Position numbers and translations under genes: made by a program. 53,262 nt of DNA, from assembly GCA_902799345.1 (NCBI GenBank), contig CADBZW010000029.1:1-53262 (forward strand), given 5' to 3'. The notes beneath the pieces were generated by a model. The model searched no databases, was not told the DNA's origin, and saw only the letters and a list, made by a program, of their open reading frames with translations. This document shows, piece after piece, positions 7,209-15,953 of the stretch (positions are counted from its first letter, which is position 1; every line of letters starts with the position of its first letter). Origin of the DNA: an uncultured Bacteroidia bacterium (GTDB lineage: Bacteria > Bacteroidota > Bacteroidia > Bacteroidales > F082).

Positions 7209-7216
7209 TATCTTTG
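7209..7216 (+). promoter_or_regulatory. -7 box of aminotransferase-gmd unit
   Basis: TATCTTTG, 20 bases before ATG 7237; a TTG upstream is provided by the AATTGTCAATT repeat. Confidence 0.65.
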
Positions 7217-7236
7217 CCCCCGTAAAAACCAACACC

Positions 7237-8619
7237 ATGCCAAAAAATCGTATCTACCTCTGCCTCGCCCACATGAGTGATGCAGGACTTGAACAGAAAT
7301 ACATCCAGGAAGCTTTCGACACCAATTGGGTGGTGCCGCTGGGGCCTAACGTGAACGGGTTCGAGAAGGACTTGGAGGCATTCGTAAATGAGATTGCGGG
7401 TCACCTCATTCCGCGAATGCGGAACCGCAATGACGCCTCGCTTGACAAGCGTGTCGTGGCCTTGTCTGCTGGCACCGCCGCCGTGCATCTCGCGCTGATC
7501 GCCTGTGGCGTGGGTCCCGGCGACGAGGTCATCGTCCAGTCGTTCACCTTCTGCGCCTCCTCGCACCCGATTACCTATCTCGGTGCGACACCCGTCTTCG
7601 TCGACAGCGAGAAAGATTCGTGGAACATCGACCCCGAGCTGATGGAAGCGGCCATCAAGGACCGTATCGCCAAGACGGGCAAGAAGCCCAAGGCCATCGT
7701 GCCCGTGGCGCTCTATGGCATGCCCTACGACATCGACCGCATCATGGAGATTGCCAACAAATACGACATCCCCGTCGTCGAAGATGCCGCCGAAGGCTTC
7801 GGCAGCCGCTGGAAGGGACAGGTGCTGGGCACCTTCGGTGAATACGGCGTGCTGTCGTTCAACGGCAACAAGATGATCACCACCTCGGGCGGCGGCGCCC
7901 TCATCTGCCCCAACCCAGAGGCATGGCAGAAGATCATGTGGCTGGCCACACAAGCCCGTGAGGCTTATCCCTATTACCAACACGAGGCCATCGGTTATAA
8001 CTACCGCATGTCGAACATCTGCGCTGGCATCGGCCGCGGACAGATGACTATCGTCAACGACCATATCAACCACCACAAGCACGTGCAGAAGATGTATGAG
8101 GAGCTGCTGGCTGGTGTGCCGGGCATACATGTCCACTCGCAGCCTTGTTCCCTTTACGACCGTCATGCCGGACTTGATCCGGCATCTCATGAGATTGCGG
8201 GTCAAGCCCGCAATGACGCTATGCAAGGGGAGAAGTATGACAGTAACTATTGGTTATGCACCATCACCATCGACCCAAGTGTCCGCATCAAGGGACAGGA
8301 AAATGCCTATAAGACCGTCGTTCAAGGTGCTGTGGGCGGTGCGGCAGGCGTGGTTCATGCTTCGGAAAGCGCGCATACCGACTGCGAGCCTAACGCCAAC
8401 GTGGAGGCCTTGCGTGTCATCCTCGACCAAGCGGGTGTGGAAGCTCGTCCATTGTGGAAGCCCATGCATAAACAACCCGTGTATAAGGACGCTCCTGCAT
8501 ACGTCAACGGCGTCAGCGAAAGCCTCTTCAAGGTGGGCATGTGCCTGCCGAGCGGACCGTATGTCTCTGACGACGATGTCCACTACATCGTCGACTGCAT
8601 CAAGGAGTCAATACTTTAA
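7237..8619 (+). CDS. DegT/DnrJ/EryC1-type PLP aminotransferase with two repeat-encoded insertions
   Basis: 460 residues; sugar aminotransferase of the DegT family, acting on a nucleotide-linked 4-keto sugar for surface polysaccharide. Visible: [23 protein letters not shown] (cofactor phosphate region), [10 protein letters not shown] (the Asp pairing with the PLP ring N), and [13 protein letters not shown] with the likely PLP lysine at about 212. Two segments look foreign: residues ~52-67 and ~307-330, encoded by palindromes at 7390-7434 and 8161-8217. Removing them restores the usual spacing, such as [15 protein letters not shown]. It lies directly before gmd and fcl; a GDP-sugar substrate is possible but not shown. 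Confidence 0.85.
   Translation: MPKNRIYLCLAHMSDAGLEQKYIQEAFDTNWVVPLGPNVNGFEKDLEAFVNEIAGHLIPRMRNRNDASLDKRVVALSAGTAAVHLALIACGVGPGDEVIVQSFTFCASSHPITYLGATPVFVDSEKDSWNIDPELMEAAIKDRIAKTGKKPKAIVPVALYGMPYDIDRIMEIANKYDIPVVEDAAEGFGSRWKGQVLGTFGEYGVLSFNGNKMITTSGGGALICPNPEAWQKIMWLATQAREAYPYYQHEAIGYNYRMSNICAGIGRGQMTIVNDHINHHKHVQKMYEELLAGVPGIHVHSQPCSLYDRHAGLDPASHEIAGQARNDAMQGEKYDSNYWLCTITIDPSVRIKGQENAYKTVVQGAVGGAAGVVHASESAHTDCEPNANVEALRVILDQAGVEARPLWKPMHKQPVYKDAPAYVNGVSESLFKVGMCLPSGPYVSDDDVHYIVDCIKESIL
7390..7434 (+). repeat. GCGGGTC palindromic element inside aminotransferase (copy 1)
   Basis: Begins GAGATTGCGGGTCA and ends CCGCAATGACG, the same ends as the copies at 8191-8217 and 12909-12935, with a divergent centre containing CCGCGAATGCGG. 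It reads in frame as [16 protein letters not shown]. Confidence 0.75.
8161..8217 (+). repeat. Composite GCGGGTC palindromic element inside aminotransferase (copy 2)
   Basis: A double hairpin: CGTCATGCCGGAC...GTCCGGCAT-like left part (ATGCCGGACTTGATCCGGCAT), then GAGATTGCGGGTCAA and GCCCGCAATGACG. It reads as [19 protein letters not shown]. The same composite form is intergenic at 12853-12937. Confidence 0.9.
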
Positions 8620-8656
8620 TAATTCTCAATTCTCAATTCTCAATTGTCAATTCAAT
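8617..8656. repeat. AATTCTCAATT/AATTGTCAATT run before gmd
   Basis: Fills the gap between the aminotransferase and gmd and abuts the gmd start codon. Same repeat type as 1157-1181 and 7161-7199. Confidence 0.8.
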
Positions 8657-9736
8657 ATGAAGACCGCATTACTCACTGGCATCACTGGCCAAGACGGCTC
8701 CTTCCTTGCCGAGTTCCTCTTGGAGAAAGGCTACGAGGTGCACGGCATCATCCGTCGCTCCTCGTCGTTCAACACCGGCCGCATCGAACACCTCTACCTC
8801 GACGAATGGGTGCGCGACATGAAAAACAAACGCCTGCTCACCCTGCATTATGGCGACATGACCGACTCGTCGTCGCTCGTGCGTATCATCCAAAAAGTGC
8901 AGCCCGACGAAATCTATAACCTGGCCGCTCAGAGCCATGTCAAGGTGTCGTTCGACTGTCCGGAATACACTGCCGAAGCCGATGCGGTAGGCACGCTGCG
9001 CCTCCTCGAGGCCGTACGTATCCTTGGCTTGGAGAAGAAATGCAAGATTTACCAAGCCTCCACCTCTGAGCTGTTCGGCAAGGTGCAAGAGGTGCCGCAG
9101 AAGGAGACGACGCCTTTCTATCCCCGCTCGCCCTACGGCGTGGCCAAGCAGTATGGCTTTTGGATCGTAAAGAACTACCGCGAGAGCTATGGCATGTTCG
9201 CCGTCAATGGCATCCTCTTCAACCACGAGAGCGAACGACGGGGCGAGACCTTTGTCACGCGTAAGATCACGCTGGCCGCCGCCCGCATCAAGCAAGGCTA
9301 CCAGGACAAGCTCTATCTTGGCAACCTCAACGCCCTCCGCGACTGGGGCTATGCCAAGGACTACGTGGAGTGCATGTGGCTCATCCTCCAACAGGAGCAG
9401 CCCGAGGACTTCGTCATCGCCACGGGCGAGTACCATACCGTGCGTGAGTTCTGCACTTTAGCTTTCAAGCATACAGGCATCGACTTGCGTTGGGAAGGCG
9501 AGGGCGTCGACGAGAAGGGCATCGACACCGCCACGGGTAAGGTGTTGGTTGAAGTCGACCCGCGCTTCTTCCGTCCTGCCGAGGTGGAACAGCTCCTCGG
9601 CGACCCCACCAAGGCTAAGACGCTCCTCGGCTGGAATCCCCGCAAGACCAGCTTCGAGGATTTGGTCAAAATCATGGTCGACCACGATATGAGGTTCGTG
9701 AAGAAACTTTATCTGAAGGCTCATTTAGAAGATTGA
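8657..9736 (+). CDS. gmd: GDP-mannose 4,6-dehydratase
   Basis: 359 residues from ATG 8657. Extended SDR enzyme converting GDP-D-mannose to GDP-4-keto-6-deoxy-D-mannose, the first step to GDP-L-fucose. Seen: nucleotide-binding GITGQDGSF at the N-terminus, [14 protein letters not shown], the [12 protein letters not shown] stretch, [11 protein letters not shown] and the catalytic [10 protein letters not shown] (YxxxK), and [16 protein letters not shown], all typical of Gmd. Length matches the family. A longer open frame runs upstream through the repeat and the aminotransferase gene, but the family start is at 8657. fcl follows at 10430 after one unrelated gene. Confidence 0.97.
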   Translation: MKTALLTGITGQDGSFLAEFLLEKGYEVHGIIRRSSSFNTGRIEHLYLDEWVRDMKNKRLLTLHYGDMTDSSSLVRIIQKVQPDEIYNLAAQSHVKVSFDCPEYTAEADAVGTLRLLEAVRILGLEKKCKIYQASTSELFGKVQEVPQKETTPFYPRSPYGVAKQYGFWIVKNYRESYGMFAVNGILFNHESERRGETFVTRKITLAAARIKQGYQDKLYLGNLNALRDWGYAKDYVECMWLILQQEQPEDFVIATGEYHTVREFCTLAFKHTGIDLRWEGEGVDEKGIDTATGKVLVEVDPRFFRPAEVEQLLGDPTKAKTLLGWNPRKTSFEDLVKIMVDHDMRFVKKLYLKAHLED

Positions 9737-9815
9737 TGGGATACTCCTTCGGAGTAGAAATCTTTCAAAAATGTAATAAAAATCGTTCAAAAATCTGCGT
9801 TTGCTAGTCTAGGGG

Positions 9816-10238
9816 ATGGACCTTCTAAAAGAACATAATAAAAAGTATCAGTTCTTTGTGGATATTACAGGGATAGCTATGAAGGTATATAACAAATACC
9901 ATTATGGCTTGCTCGAGTCCGCTTATGAAGCTGCAATGAGATATTTGTTGGAGCAAGACGGGCATAAAGTTGAGAGGCAGGTGTTTTTGCCTATCTATTG
10001 GGATGATGTTCAACTCGACCAAACGTATCGGATGGATCTAATAATAGATGACGATATAATAGTTGAATTGAAATCCATTAAGTTCGTTGGAGACGAACAC
10101 AGAAAACAATTACAGAACTATTTGAATATTACGCATGTTAAGTATGGAATGCTGATCAATTTTTCACCTGATAGAATCTATAGCGAGTGGTATGAACGGG
10201 ATACAGACGGCACCATAGAGAGGATCAAACTCTTTTAA
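9816..10238 (+). CDS. GxxExxY family protein
   Basis: 140 residues with the name-giving motif G-L-L-E-S-A-Y near residue 31 and the later I-V-E-L-K-S segment and Q-L-Q-N-Y-L helix shared with PD-(D/E)XK-like folds. Function of the family is unknown; a nuclease-like or sequence-handling role is suspected from the fold. It is more AT-rich than its neighbours gmd and fcl and splits a pair that is normally adjacent. The flanks carry short repeats (TACTCCTTCGGAGTA before; duplicated TTTTTGATAGATTT and TTTCTTACGAAGTAATACCATAA after). This suggests a recent arrival. Confidence 0.85.
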   Translation: MDLLKEHNKKYQFFVDITGIAMKVYNKYHYGLLESAYEAAMRYLLEQDGHKVERQVFLPIYWDDVQLDQTYRMDLIIDDDIIVELKSIKFVGDEHRKQLQNYLNITHVKYGMLINFSPDRIYSEWYERDTDGTIERIKLF

Positions 10239-10255
10239 AAACTTAGGGAAGAACG

Positions 10256-10429
10256 CGCAGATTTTTGACAGATTTTAAGAAGAAAGATTTTTGATAGATT
10301 TAACTGCGTTGAATACTGCGTATTTCTTACGAAGTAATACCATAATAAGAGAGATGGAAGTAAAAAGAGATTTTTGACAGATTTTAAAAAGTATTTTTGA
10401 TAGATTTCTTACGAAGTAATACCATAAGA
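10256..10429. repeat. Duplicated AT-rich segments before fcl
   Basis: AGATTTTTGACAGATTTTAA occurs near 10258 and again near 10370, each followed by TTTTTGATAGATTT and TTTCTTACGAAGTAATACCATAA. The second copy abuts the fcl start. No gene or clear promoter is seen. Confidence 0.8.
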
Positions 10430-11371
10430 ATGAACAAAGACAGTAAAATATACGTCGCCGGGCACCGTGGCATGGTGGGCTCGGCCATTGTCAGAGAGCT
10501 GCAAAGGCAAGGCTACAACAATATCATCACCCGAACTCATAAAGAGCTTGATCTCACTAGGCAGGATGCCGTGGAGAAGTTTTTCGCTGAGGAGAAGCCC
10601 GAATATGTCTTCTTGGCGGCAGCGAAAGTCGGTGGCATCATCGCCAACCAAAACGCCTTGGCCGACTTCATGTACGACAACATGATCCTTGAAATGAACG
10701 TCATCCATGCCGCATGGCGTAACGGCTGCAAGAAGCTGGAATTCCTCGGCTCGTCGTGCATCTATCCTCGCATGGCTCCACAACCCATGACGGAGAGCTG
10801 CCTGCTGACGGGCGAGTTGGAGAAGACCAACGAGGCCTACGCCTTGGCCAAGATCAGCGGCCTGAAATACTGCGAGTTCCTCAACCGGCAGTATGGCACC
10901 GACTACATCAGCGTGATGCCCACCAACCTCTATGGCCCCAACGACAACTACCACCCCGAGCACAGCCATGTGCTGCCCGCCCTCATCCGTCGTTTCCACG
11001 AGGCCAAGGTCAACGGGCTGAAGGAGGTGACCTGCTGGGGCGACGGCAGTCCGCTGCGTGAGTTCCTCTATGTGGACGACCTCGCCAACCTCTGTGTCTT
11101 CCTGATGAATAACTACAGCGGCAACGAGACTGTCAATGCGGGAACGGGCAAGGAGTTGACCATCAAGGCGTTGACGGAACTGGTAGCCAAGGTGGTGGGT
11201 TACACGGGCGAGATCAAATGGGACACCACCCGTCCCAACGGCACGCCGCGCAAGCTGCTCGACGTAAGCAAGGCGACGGCCCTCGGCTGGACCTACAAGA
11301 CCGAGCTGGAGGACGGCATCAGGCTCGCTTATGACGACTTCCTGCATAACCCCATGAGGGCTGAGAGGTAA
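10430..11371 (+). CDS. fcl: GDP-L-fucose synthase
   Basis: 313 residues from ATG 10430. It epimerises and reduces the Gmd product to GDP-L-fucose with NADPH. Seen: N-terminal [37 protein letters not shown] (catalytic Ser/Cys region), YALAKISG (YxxxK), [31 protein letters not shown] and [17 protein letters not shown], all hallmarks of the family. An upstream in-frame start at 10397 would begin in the duplicated repeats and is rejected. Together with gmd it supplies fucose donors for surface glycans or protein O-glycosylation. Confidence 0.97.
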   Translation: MNKDSKIYVAGHRGMVGSAIVRELQRQGYNNIITRTHKELDLTRQDAVEKFFAEEKPEYVFLAAAKVGGIIANQNALADFMYDNMILEMNVIHAAWRNGCKKLEFLGSSCIYPRMAPQPMTESCLLTGELEKTNEAYALAKISGLKYCEFLNRQYGTDYISVMPTNLYGPNDNYHPEHSHVLPALIRRFHEAKVNGLKEVTCWGDGSPLREFLYVDDLANLCVFLMNNYSGNETVNAGTGKELTIKALTELVAKVVGYTGEIKWDTTRPNGTPRKLLDVSKATALGWTYKTELEDGIRLAYDDFLHNPMRAER

Positions 11372-11712
11372 GAGTCAGCCGCCCAGGTCGAAGCCCAGCC
11401 TCCCATGTCATTCCTGCAGAGGCATGCGGGTGAGAGGGAATCTATGGGGGGCGGGACAAAGAAGCCAAAACTCCCACAAGACGGCTTCAACAGCTATAGA
11501 TCCCATGCCTTTGCCCACCAGCCTCCGCAGGGATGACATATCTGTTGAAGCCTGAATAATCTGGCGCAGGGATGACATGCTTTCTGAAGCCTGAAAACGC
11601 TAGCCTCCCATGTCATTCCAATTAGCTGTCCATGTCATTCCTGCAGAGGCAAGTGGGTTGGAGGGAATCTATGGGCAGCGGGATAAGAAGTAATAAATTG
11701 AAGTAATAATGT
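11372..11712. repeat. Intergenic block of palindromic core repeats
   Basis: No gene. Contains ATAGATCCC...GGGATGACAT units in both orientations: about 11399-11455 (reverse), 11485-11550 (forward, with CTTCAACAG / CTGTTGAAG ends) and 11574-11680 (partial forward, then reverse). Related blocks flank the next gene. Confidence 0.8.
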
Positions 11713-11994
11713 ATGAAAACCTATTGGGTATATATGATGCAAAGTGCCAACGGGCGGGCTTTATACACTGGTGTTACAAATGACCTTGATAGGCGTGTTA
11801 GAGAGCATAAAGAAGGTAGTGGGTCTGTTTTCACGGCTAAGTATAAGTGTCATAAACTGGTGTACTTTGAAGAGTTTGGTTTGATAGACCAGGCGATAGT
11901 TAGGGAAAAAGAGATAAAAAGCTTATCGAGAGCGGAGAAAGATAGACTAATAGATACTATCAATCCTGATAGAAAAGATTTATTTGAGCAGTAA
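11713..11994 (+). CDS. GIY-YIG nuclease family protein (UPF0213/YhbQ-like)
   Basis: 93 residues, a stand-alone GIY-YIG domain: YWVYMMQSA (first Y of the motif), LYTGVTNDLDRRVREHK (Y-x-G with the conserved Arg) and later AIVREKEIKSL with the Glu. The length is that of single-domain family members common in Bacteroidota. These are often found as isolated, mobile genes; the cellular substrate is not known. Both flanks are palindromic repeats. It is more AT-rich than the fcl and DUF937 genes, consistent with a separate origin. Confidence 0.9.
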   Translation: MKTYWVYMMQSANGRALYTGVTNDLDRRVREHKEGSGSVFTAKYKCHKLVYFEEFGLIDQAIVREKEIKSLSRAEKDRLIDTINPDRKDLFEQ

Positions 11995-12002
11995 AAAGTA
12001 TA

Positions 12003-12190
12003 GCCTCCTATGTCATTCCTGCATGGGAAAGTGTGTGGGCATGGAATCTATAGGAGGCGGGATAAGAAGAAAAACCTCATTTGACGGCAATTGAAGCCAT
12101 AGATCCCATGCCACCGCACAGGTCGGCGTAGGGATGACATGACTTCAAGAGCCTGCTACTGCCTATTGTAGTGATGACATGGCTGCTAAA
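12003..12190. repeat. Palindromic core repeats before DUF937 gene
   Basis: A reverse unit at about 12009-12060 and a forward 58-bp unit at 12091-12148 with TTGAAGCCAT / ATGACTTCAA ends and ATAGATCCC / GGGATGACAT core. The remainder to 12285 carries the promoter of the next gene. Confidence 0.8.
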
Positions 12191-12237
12191 CGGACAAAAA
12201 AAGATAAAACCATAAGCCATTATTCCAGATACTTTCC

Positions 12238-12245
12238 TACCTTTG
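12238..12245 (+). promoter_or_regulatory. -7 box of DUF937 gene
   Basis: TACCTTTG, 40 bases before ATG 12286. Confidence 0.65.
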
Positions 12246-12285
12246 CAGTCAACAAACATAGCAATCAACTTAATAACAAAAAACC

Positions 12286-12813
12286 ATGGACTTAAGTAAC
12301 ATCCTCGGCGCTCTGACCGGCAACGATGCCGTCGGCGCCATCGCTGACAACCTCAAAATCGACTCCAAACAAGTGTCTTCCGTCATCACCAGCGCCCTGC
12401 CTACGTTGCTCGGTGCGATGCAGAAGAACGCCTCGACCCCTGGCGGTGCCGAAGCCTTGGCCAAGGCCCTCGGCGACCACGCCGGTAACGCTGGCAACAT
12501 CATCAACAACCTGAAAGTCACCGACCTGACCGATGGTGGCAAGATCCTGGGCCACATCTTCGGCGGTAACCTCGGCAATGTGTTGGGTGGCATCTCGAAG
12601 CAAACGGGTGTGGCAACCAATTCGGTGGGTAACATCCTCGCTGCCATCGCCCCCAGCCTGCTCGCCCTTCTCGGCAAGCAGAACGGCAACTCGGGTGCAG
12701 CGGGCCTGGGTGGCTTGCTGGGTGCCCTCCTCGGCGGTGGCCAGGCCGGCAACACCAAGACGGGTGGTCTCGGCAGCATCCTGGGTGGTCTGGGAAAGAT
12801 CTTCGGGAAATAA
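12286..12813 (+). CDS. DUF937 domain protein
   Basis: 175 residues. Helical N-terminal part with the DUF937 pattern (AIADNLKIDSKQVSSVITSALPTLLGAM), repeated once (NVLGGISKQTGVATNSVGNILAAIAPSLLALLG), then a Gly-rich tail (GLGGLLGALLGGG...LGSILGGLGKIFGK). No signal peptide. Family function is unknown. It has its own promoter and is bordered by palindromic repeats on both sides, so it appears monocistronic. Confidence 0.85.
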   Translation: MDLSNILGALTGNDAVGAIADNLKIDSKQVSSVITSALPTLLGAMQKNASTPGGAEALAKALGDHAGNAGNIINNLKVTDLTDGGKILGHIFGGNLGNVLGGISKQTGVATNSVGNILAAIAPSLLALLGKQNGNSGAAGLGGLLGALLGGGQAGNTKTGGLGSILGGLGKIFGK

Positions 12814-12827
12814 AGGCCTAGCCTCCC

Positions 12828-12990
12828 ATGTCATGCCAACCTCTTCCTTAGCCGTCATGGCGGACAAGGATCCGCCATCTCCTATGCAGTAGGGGGGACT
12901 GTCGCATAGGAGATCGCGGGTCAAGCCCGCGATGACAACCAAAGGAGCGGACGACCGGGGGGTAGGGATGACATGCTTTCTGAAGCCTGC
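12828..12990. repeat. Composite GCGGGTC element and core repeat
   Basis: 12853-12937 holds GTCATGGCGGACAAGGATCC / GCCATCTCCTATGC, then GCATAGGAGATCGCGGGTCA / GCCCGCGATGAC, a nested double hairpin of ~85 bp. It matches the composite in the aminotransferase gene. Partial ATGACATGC units lie on both sides (about 12828 and 12962). Confidence 0.85.
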
Positions 12991-13024
12991 TTGAACTGAC
13001 ATTTTTATACGCTAATCATAATCA

Positions 13025-14656
13025 ATGAACAACAGCTTCACCATCGGTGGTCAGATCGTCGACCTGGTCAACACAAGGATCTTCTCCGGCGTGGTCGTCG
13101 TGAAGGACGGCAAAATCAGCAAGATCGTGGAACAATCCGTTGACAACACCCGTTACATCATGCCGGGTTTTGTCGACGCCCACGTCCATATCGAGAGCTC
13201 CATGCTGGTGCCTTCAGAGTTTGCCCGTCTGGCGACCTGCCACGGCACGGTGGCCACGGTCAGCGACCCGCACGAAATCGCCAACGTGCTTGGAAAAGAA
13301 GGCATTAGGTTTATGATCGAAAACGGCAAGAAAGTGCCGTTCAAGTTCTTCTTCGGTGCGCCGAGCTGTGTGCCTTCCACCGCTTTCGAGACCTCGGGCT
13401 GTGTGCTCGACGCCCACGACGTGGAGGAGCTGATGGCGTCCGACGACATCTATTACCTCTCCGAGGTGATGAACTACCCCGGCGTCATCAACGACGACCC
13501 CGAGCTGATGCGTAAGATCGAAGCCGCCAAGAGGTATGGTAAGCCCATCGATGGGCATGCCCCTGAGGTGACGGGCTCCCTGCTGCGGAAATATGCGGGG
13601 GCAGGCATCACCACCGACCACGAGTGCTTCCAGTTGGCGGGGGCCTTGGAGAAGATACAACTCGGCATGAAGATCCTCATCAGAGAGGGCAGCGCAGCCC
13701 GTAACTTCGACGCGCTGATACCACTGATGGCCTCCCATCCCGACAAACTGATGTTTTGTTCCGACGACAAGCACCCCGACGAGTTGGACGACGGCCATAT
13801 CGACGTGCTGGTGCGGCGCGCCATCGCTTTGGGCTACGACGTGATGGACGTGCTGAAAGCCGCCTCCTTCAACGCCGTTAAGCATTATAACCTCCCTGTG
13901 GGCCTGCTACAACCCGGCGACGATGCCGATTTCATCGTGGTGGACGATTTGCACAATCCTGTTGCCAGACAGACTTATGTCAGAGGTGTGTTGGTGGCCG
14001 AAAACGGCGTGTCGAACATCCATTACAAGGAGACCTACACCCCGAATAAGTTCCATGCCGAGTTCATTCATGCCGACCAGCTCTTCGTCCCCGACACGGG
14101 CAAGCGCATCAAGGTGATACGCTGCCTCGACGGACAGTTGATCACCAAGAGCTTCGTCGCCCGTCCCAAGGTGGAGAACGGTGGCCTCGTCAGCGACGTG
14201 GAGGAGGACATCCTCAAGTTGGTGGTCGTCAACCGTTACCAACCCACCCAGCCGGCCGTGGCCTTCATCAAGGGCTTTGGGCTGAAGCGCGGGGCTCTGG
14301 CGTCGAGTGTGGCGCACGACAGCCACAACATCGTGGCGGTGGGTGTCACCGACAAGGACATCCTCCATGCCGTCAACCTGCTCATTGAACATCGGGGTGG
14401 CGTGACGGCTTATTGCAGCACGGAGATGGTGGCGGTGCCGCTGCCCGTGGCGGGGCTGATGAGCAACGAAGACGGCTACGAGGTGGCGCAGGCCTACCAA
14501 AACGCCGACGCACTCGCTAAACGCCTGGGGTCGACGCTGTATGCACCGTTTATGACCTTGGCGTTCATGGCGTTGCTGGTCATCCCCGAGCTGAAGATCA
14601 GCGACCGGGGGCTGTTCGACGTCAAGAAGTTTGAGGTTACTTCTGTATATGAATGA
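13025..14656 (+). CDS. ade: Adenine deaminase
   Basis: 543 residues, amidohydrolase superfamily; converts adenine to hypoxanthine plus ammonia in purine salvage. Seen: GFVDAHVHIESSM (metal-binding HxH), TVATVSDPHEIANVLG, DGHAPEVTG (metal His), TTDHECF, and SDDKHPDEL (metal Asp region), followed by the C-terminal adenine deaminase domain with KGFGLKRGALASSVAHDSHNI. Length and order match the bacterial Ade family. It is convergent with rodA and shares a bidirectional terminator with it. Confidence 0.96.
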   Translation: MNNSFTIGGQIVDLVNTRIFSGVVVVKDGKISKIVEQSVDNTRYIMPGFVDAHVHIESSMLVPSEFARLATCHGTVATVSDPHEIANVLGKEGIRFMIENGKKVPFKFFFGAPSCVPSTAFETSGCVLDAHDVEELMASDDIYYLSEVMNYPGVINDDPELMRKIEAAKRYGKPIDGHAPEVTGSLLRKYAGAGITTDHECFQLAGALEKIQLGMKILIREGSAARNFDALIPLMASHPDKLMFCSDDKHPDELDDGHIDVLVRRAIALGYDVMDVLKAASFNAVKHYNLPVGLLQPGDDADFIVVDDLHNPVARQTYVRGVLVAENGVSNIHYKETYTPNKFHAEFIHADQLFVPDTGKRIKVIRCLDGQLITKSFVARPKVENGGLVSDVEEDILKLVVVNRYQPTQPAVAFIKGFGLKRGALASSVAHDSHNIVAVGVTDKDILHAVNLLIEHRGGVTAYCSTEMVAVPLPVAGLMSNEDGYEVAQAYQNADALAKRLGSTLYAPFMTLAFMALLVIPELKISDRGLFDVKKFEVTSVYE

Positions 14657-14684
14657 TTTTTTGCCAACGGCAAAAAATCATTCA
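14650..14684. terminator. Bidirectional terminator between ade and rodA
   Basis: Perfect 16-bp arms (TGAATGATTTTTTGCC and its complement) with a 3-base AAC loop. It contains the stop codons of both genes; the T6 and A6 runs are inside the stem, so it can act in both directions. Confidence 0.85.
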
Positions 14685-15953
14685 TAATACATTCAGCCTG
14701 TTGGCATCCTGCTTCACGAAGATCGCCAGCATCATGGTGAATGCCAGCATACTCGACCCGCCATAGCTCAGGAAGGGCAGGGGGATGCCGATGACGGGCA
14801 CCAAGCCTATCGTCATGCCGATATTGATGGCCACGTGGACAAACAAGATGCCCGCGATGGCATAGCCATACACGCGGCTGAACGTAGATCGTTGTCGCTC
14901 GGCGAGGACGATGATGCGCACCAAGAGCGCAATATAAAGCAACACCACGACTGACGTTCCCAGGAATCCGCCTTCCTCGCCTATGGTGCAGAAGATGAAG
15001 TCGGTATGCTGCTCAGGGACGAAGTCGTATTTGGTCTGTGTGCCTTGGAGGAAGCCTTTGCCGGCAAAGCCGCCCGAGCCGATGGCGATTTTCGATTGGT
15101 GGACGTTGTAGCCCACGCCCTTGGGGTCGTCAAGCTGTCCGAGCAGCACCAGGATACGGTCCTTTTGGTGCTCTTGCAGCACCTTGTTGAAGGCGTAGTC
15201 GACGGAGAACACGAACATGAAGGCGATGGCGAACACACCCAGCATCTTGACGATGCCTTTCTTACGGGTGATGAGGTAATAGGTCAGCGTGAGGACGAGC
15301 AGGCTGCCCAAGATGATATACATTACCTTTTGAGACCACACCAAGGTGAAGACGAACAAGAGGATGGCTGCAACGCCTGCCACCATCACCCATCCGGCAC
15401 CCGGGAAGCCCTCGCGGTAGAGCACGAAGATGAACGACACGAAGACGATGGCCGAGCCAGTGTCGTTTTGCAGCAGCACCAAGGCCATGGGGATGAGGAT
15501 GAGGGCCGCGGTGACGATCTGGTCCTTACGTTTTTGCAGGTCGACGTCCAGGCGGTCGAGGTATCCCGCCACCGCCAAGGCCGTGGCCATCTTGGCAAAC
15601 TCCGAGGGTTGGAACTTGATACCGCCACCTAAGTCAATCCACGCCGTGGCGCCTTTGGTGGCCTTGCCGTAGACCAACACCATGAACAGCGTGGCCAGCA
15701 CTGCGATATAGATCCATAGCGAGAACACATTGAAGAATTTGGCATCAATGAGGAGGACGACGAAGCCTATCAGCAGGGCACCGCCAATCCAAAGCAGCTG
15801 TTTGCCATACACCTGCGTCAGGTCGAAGATGCTGGGATGCGCTTCGTTGTAACGGGCCGAGAAGATGCTGAACCATCCTATCATGACCAAGGCCAGATAG
15901 ATGAGCACCGTCACCCAGTCGATTTTTCCTATGATGCTGTTTCTTTCGTTCAT
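14682..15953 (-). CDS. rodA: Rod shape-determining SEDS glycosyltransferase
   Basis: 423 residues with about ten membrane segments. SEDS-family peptidoglycan polymerase that works with PBP2 in cell elongation. Seen: TDFIFCTIGEEGGFLGT and GIPLPFLSYGGSSM near the C-terminus, both signature SEDS loops, plus the WIDLGGGIKFQPSEFAK loop with the functionally important acidic residue. Its ATG overlaps the mrdA stop by 4 bases, so the pair is cotranslated. mreBCD, often upstream, is not in the window. Confidence 0.95.
   Translation of the reverse strand: MNERNSIIGKIDWVTVLIYLALVMIGWFSIFSARYNEAHPSIFDLTQVYGKQLLWIGGALLIGFVVLLIDAKFFNVFSLWIYIAVLATLFMVLVYGKATKGATAWIDLGGGIKFQPSEFAKMATALAVAGYLDRLDVDLQKRKDQIVTAALILIPMALVLLQNDTGSAIVFVSFIFVLYREGFPGAGWVMVAGVAAILLFVFTLVWSQKVMYIILGSLLVLTLTYYLITRKKGIVKMLGVFAIAFMFVFSVDYAFNKVLQEHQKDRILVLLGQLDDPKGVGYNVHQSKIAIGSGGFAGKGFLQGTQTKYDFVPEQHTDFIFCTIGEEGGFLGTSVVVLLYIALLVRIIVLAERQRSTFSRVYGYAIAGILFVHVAINIGMTIGLVPVIGIPLPFLSYGGSSMLAFTMMLAIFVKQDANRLNVL

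Noticed and set aside
7186-8226. 346-residue open frame antisense to the aminotransferase
   Set aside because: The plus strand has clear PLP-enzyme motifs; the antisense start lies in repeats.
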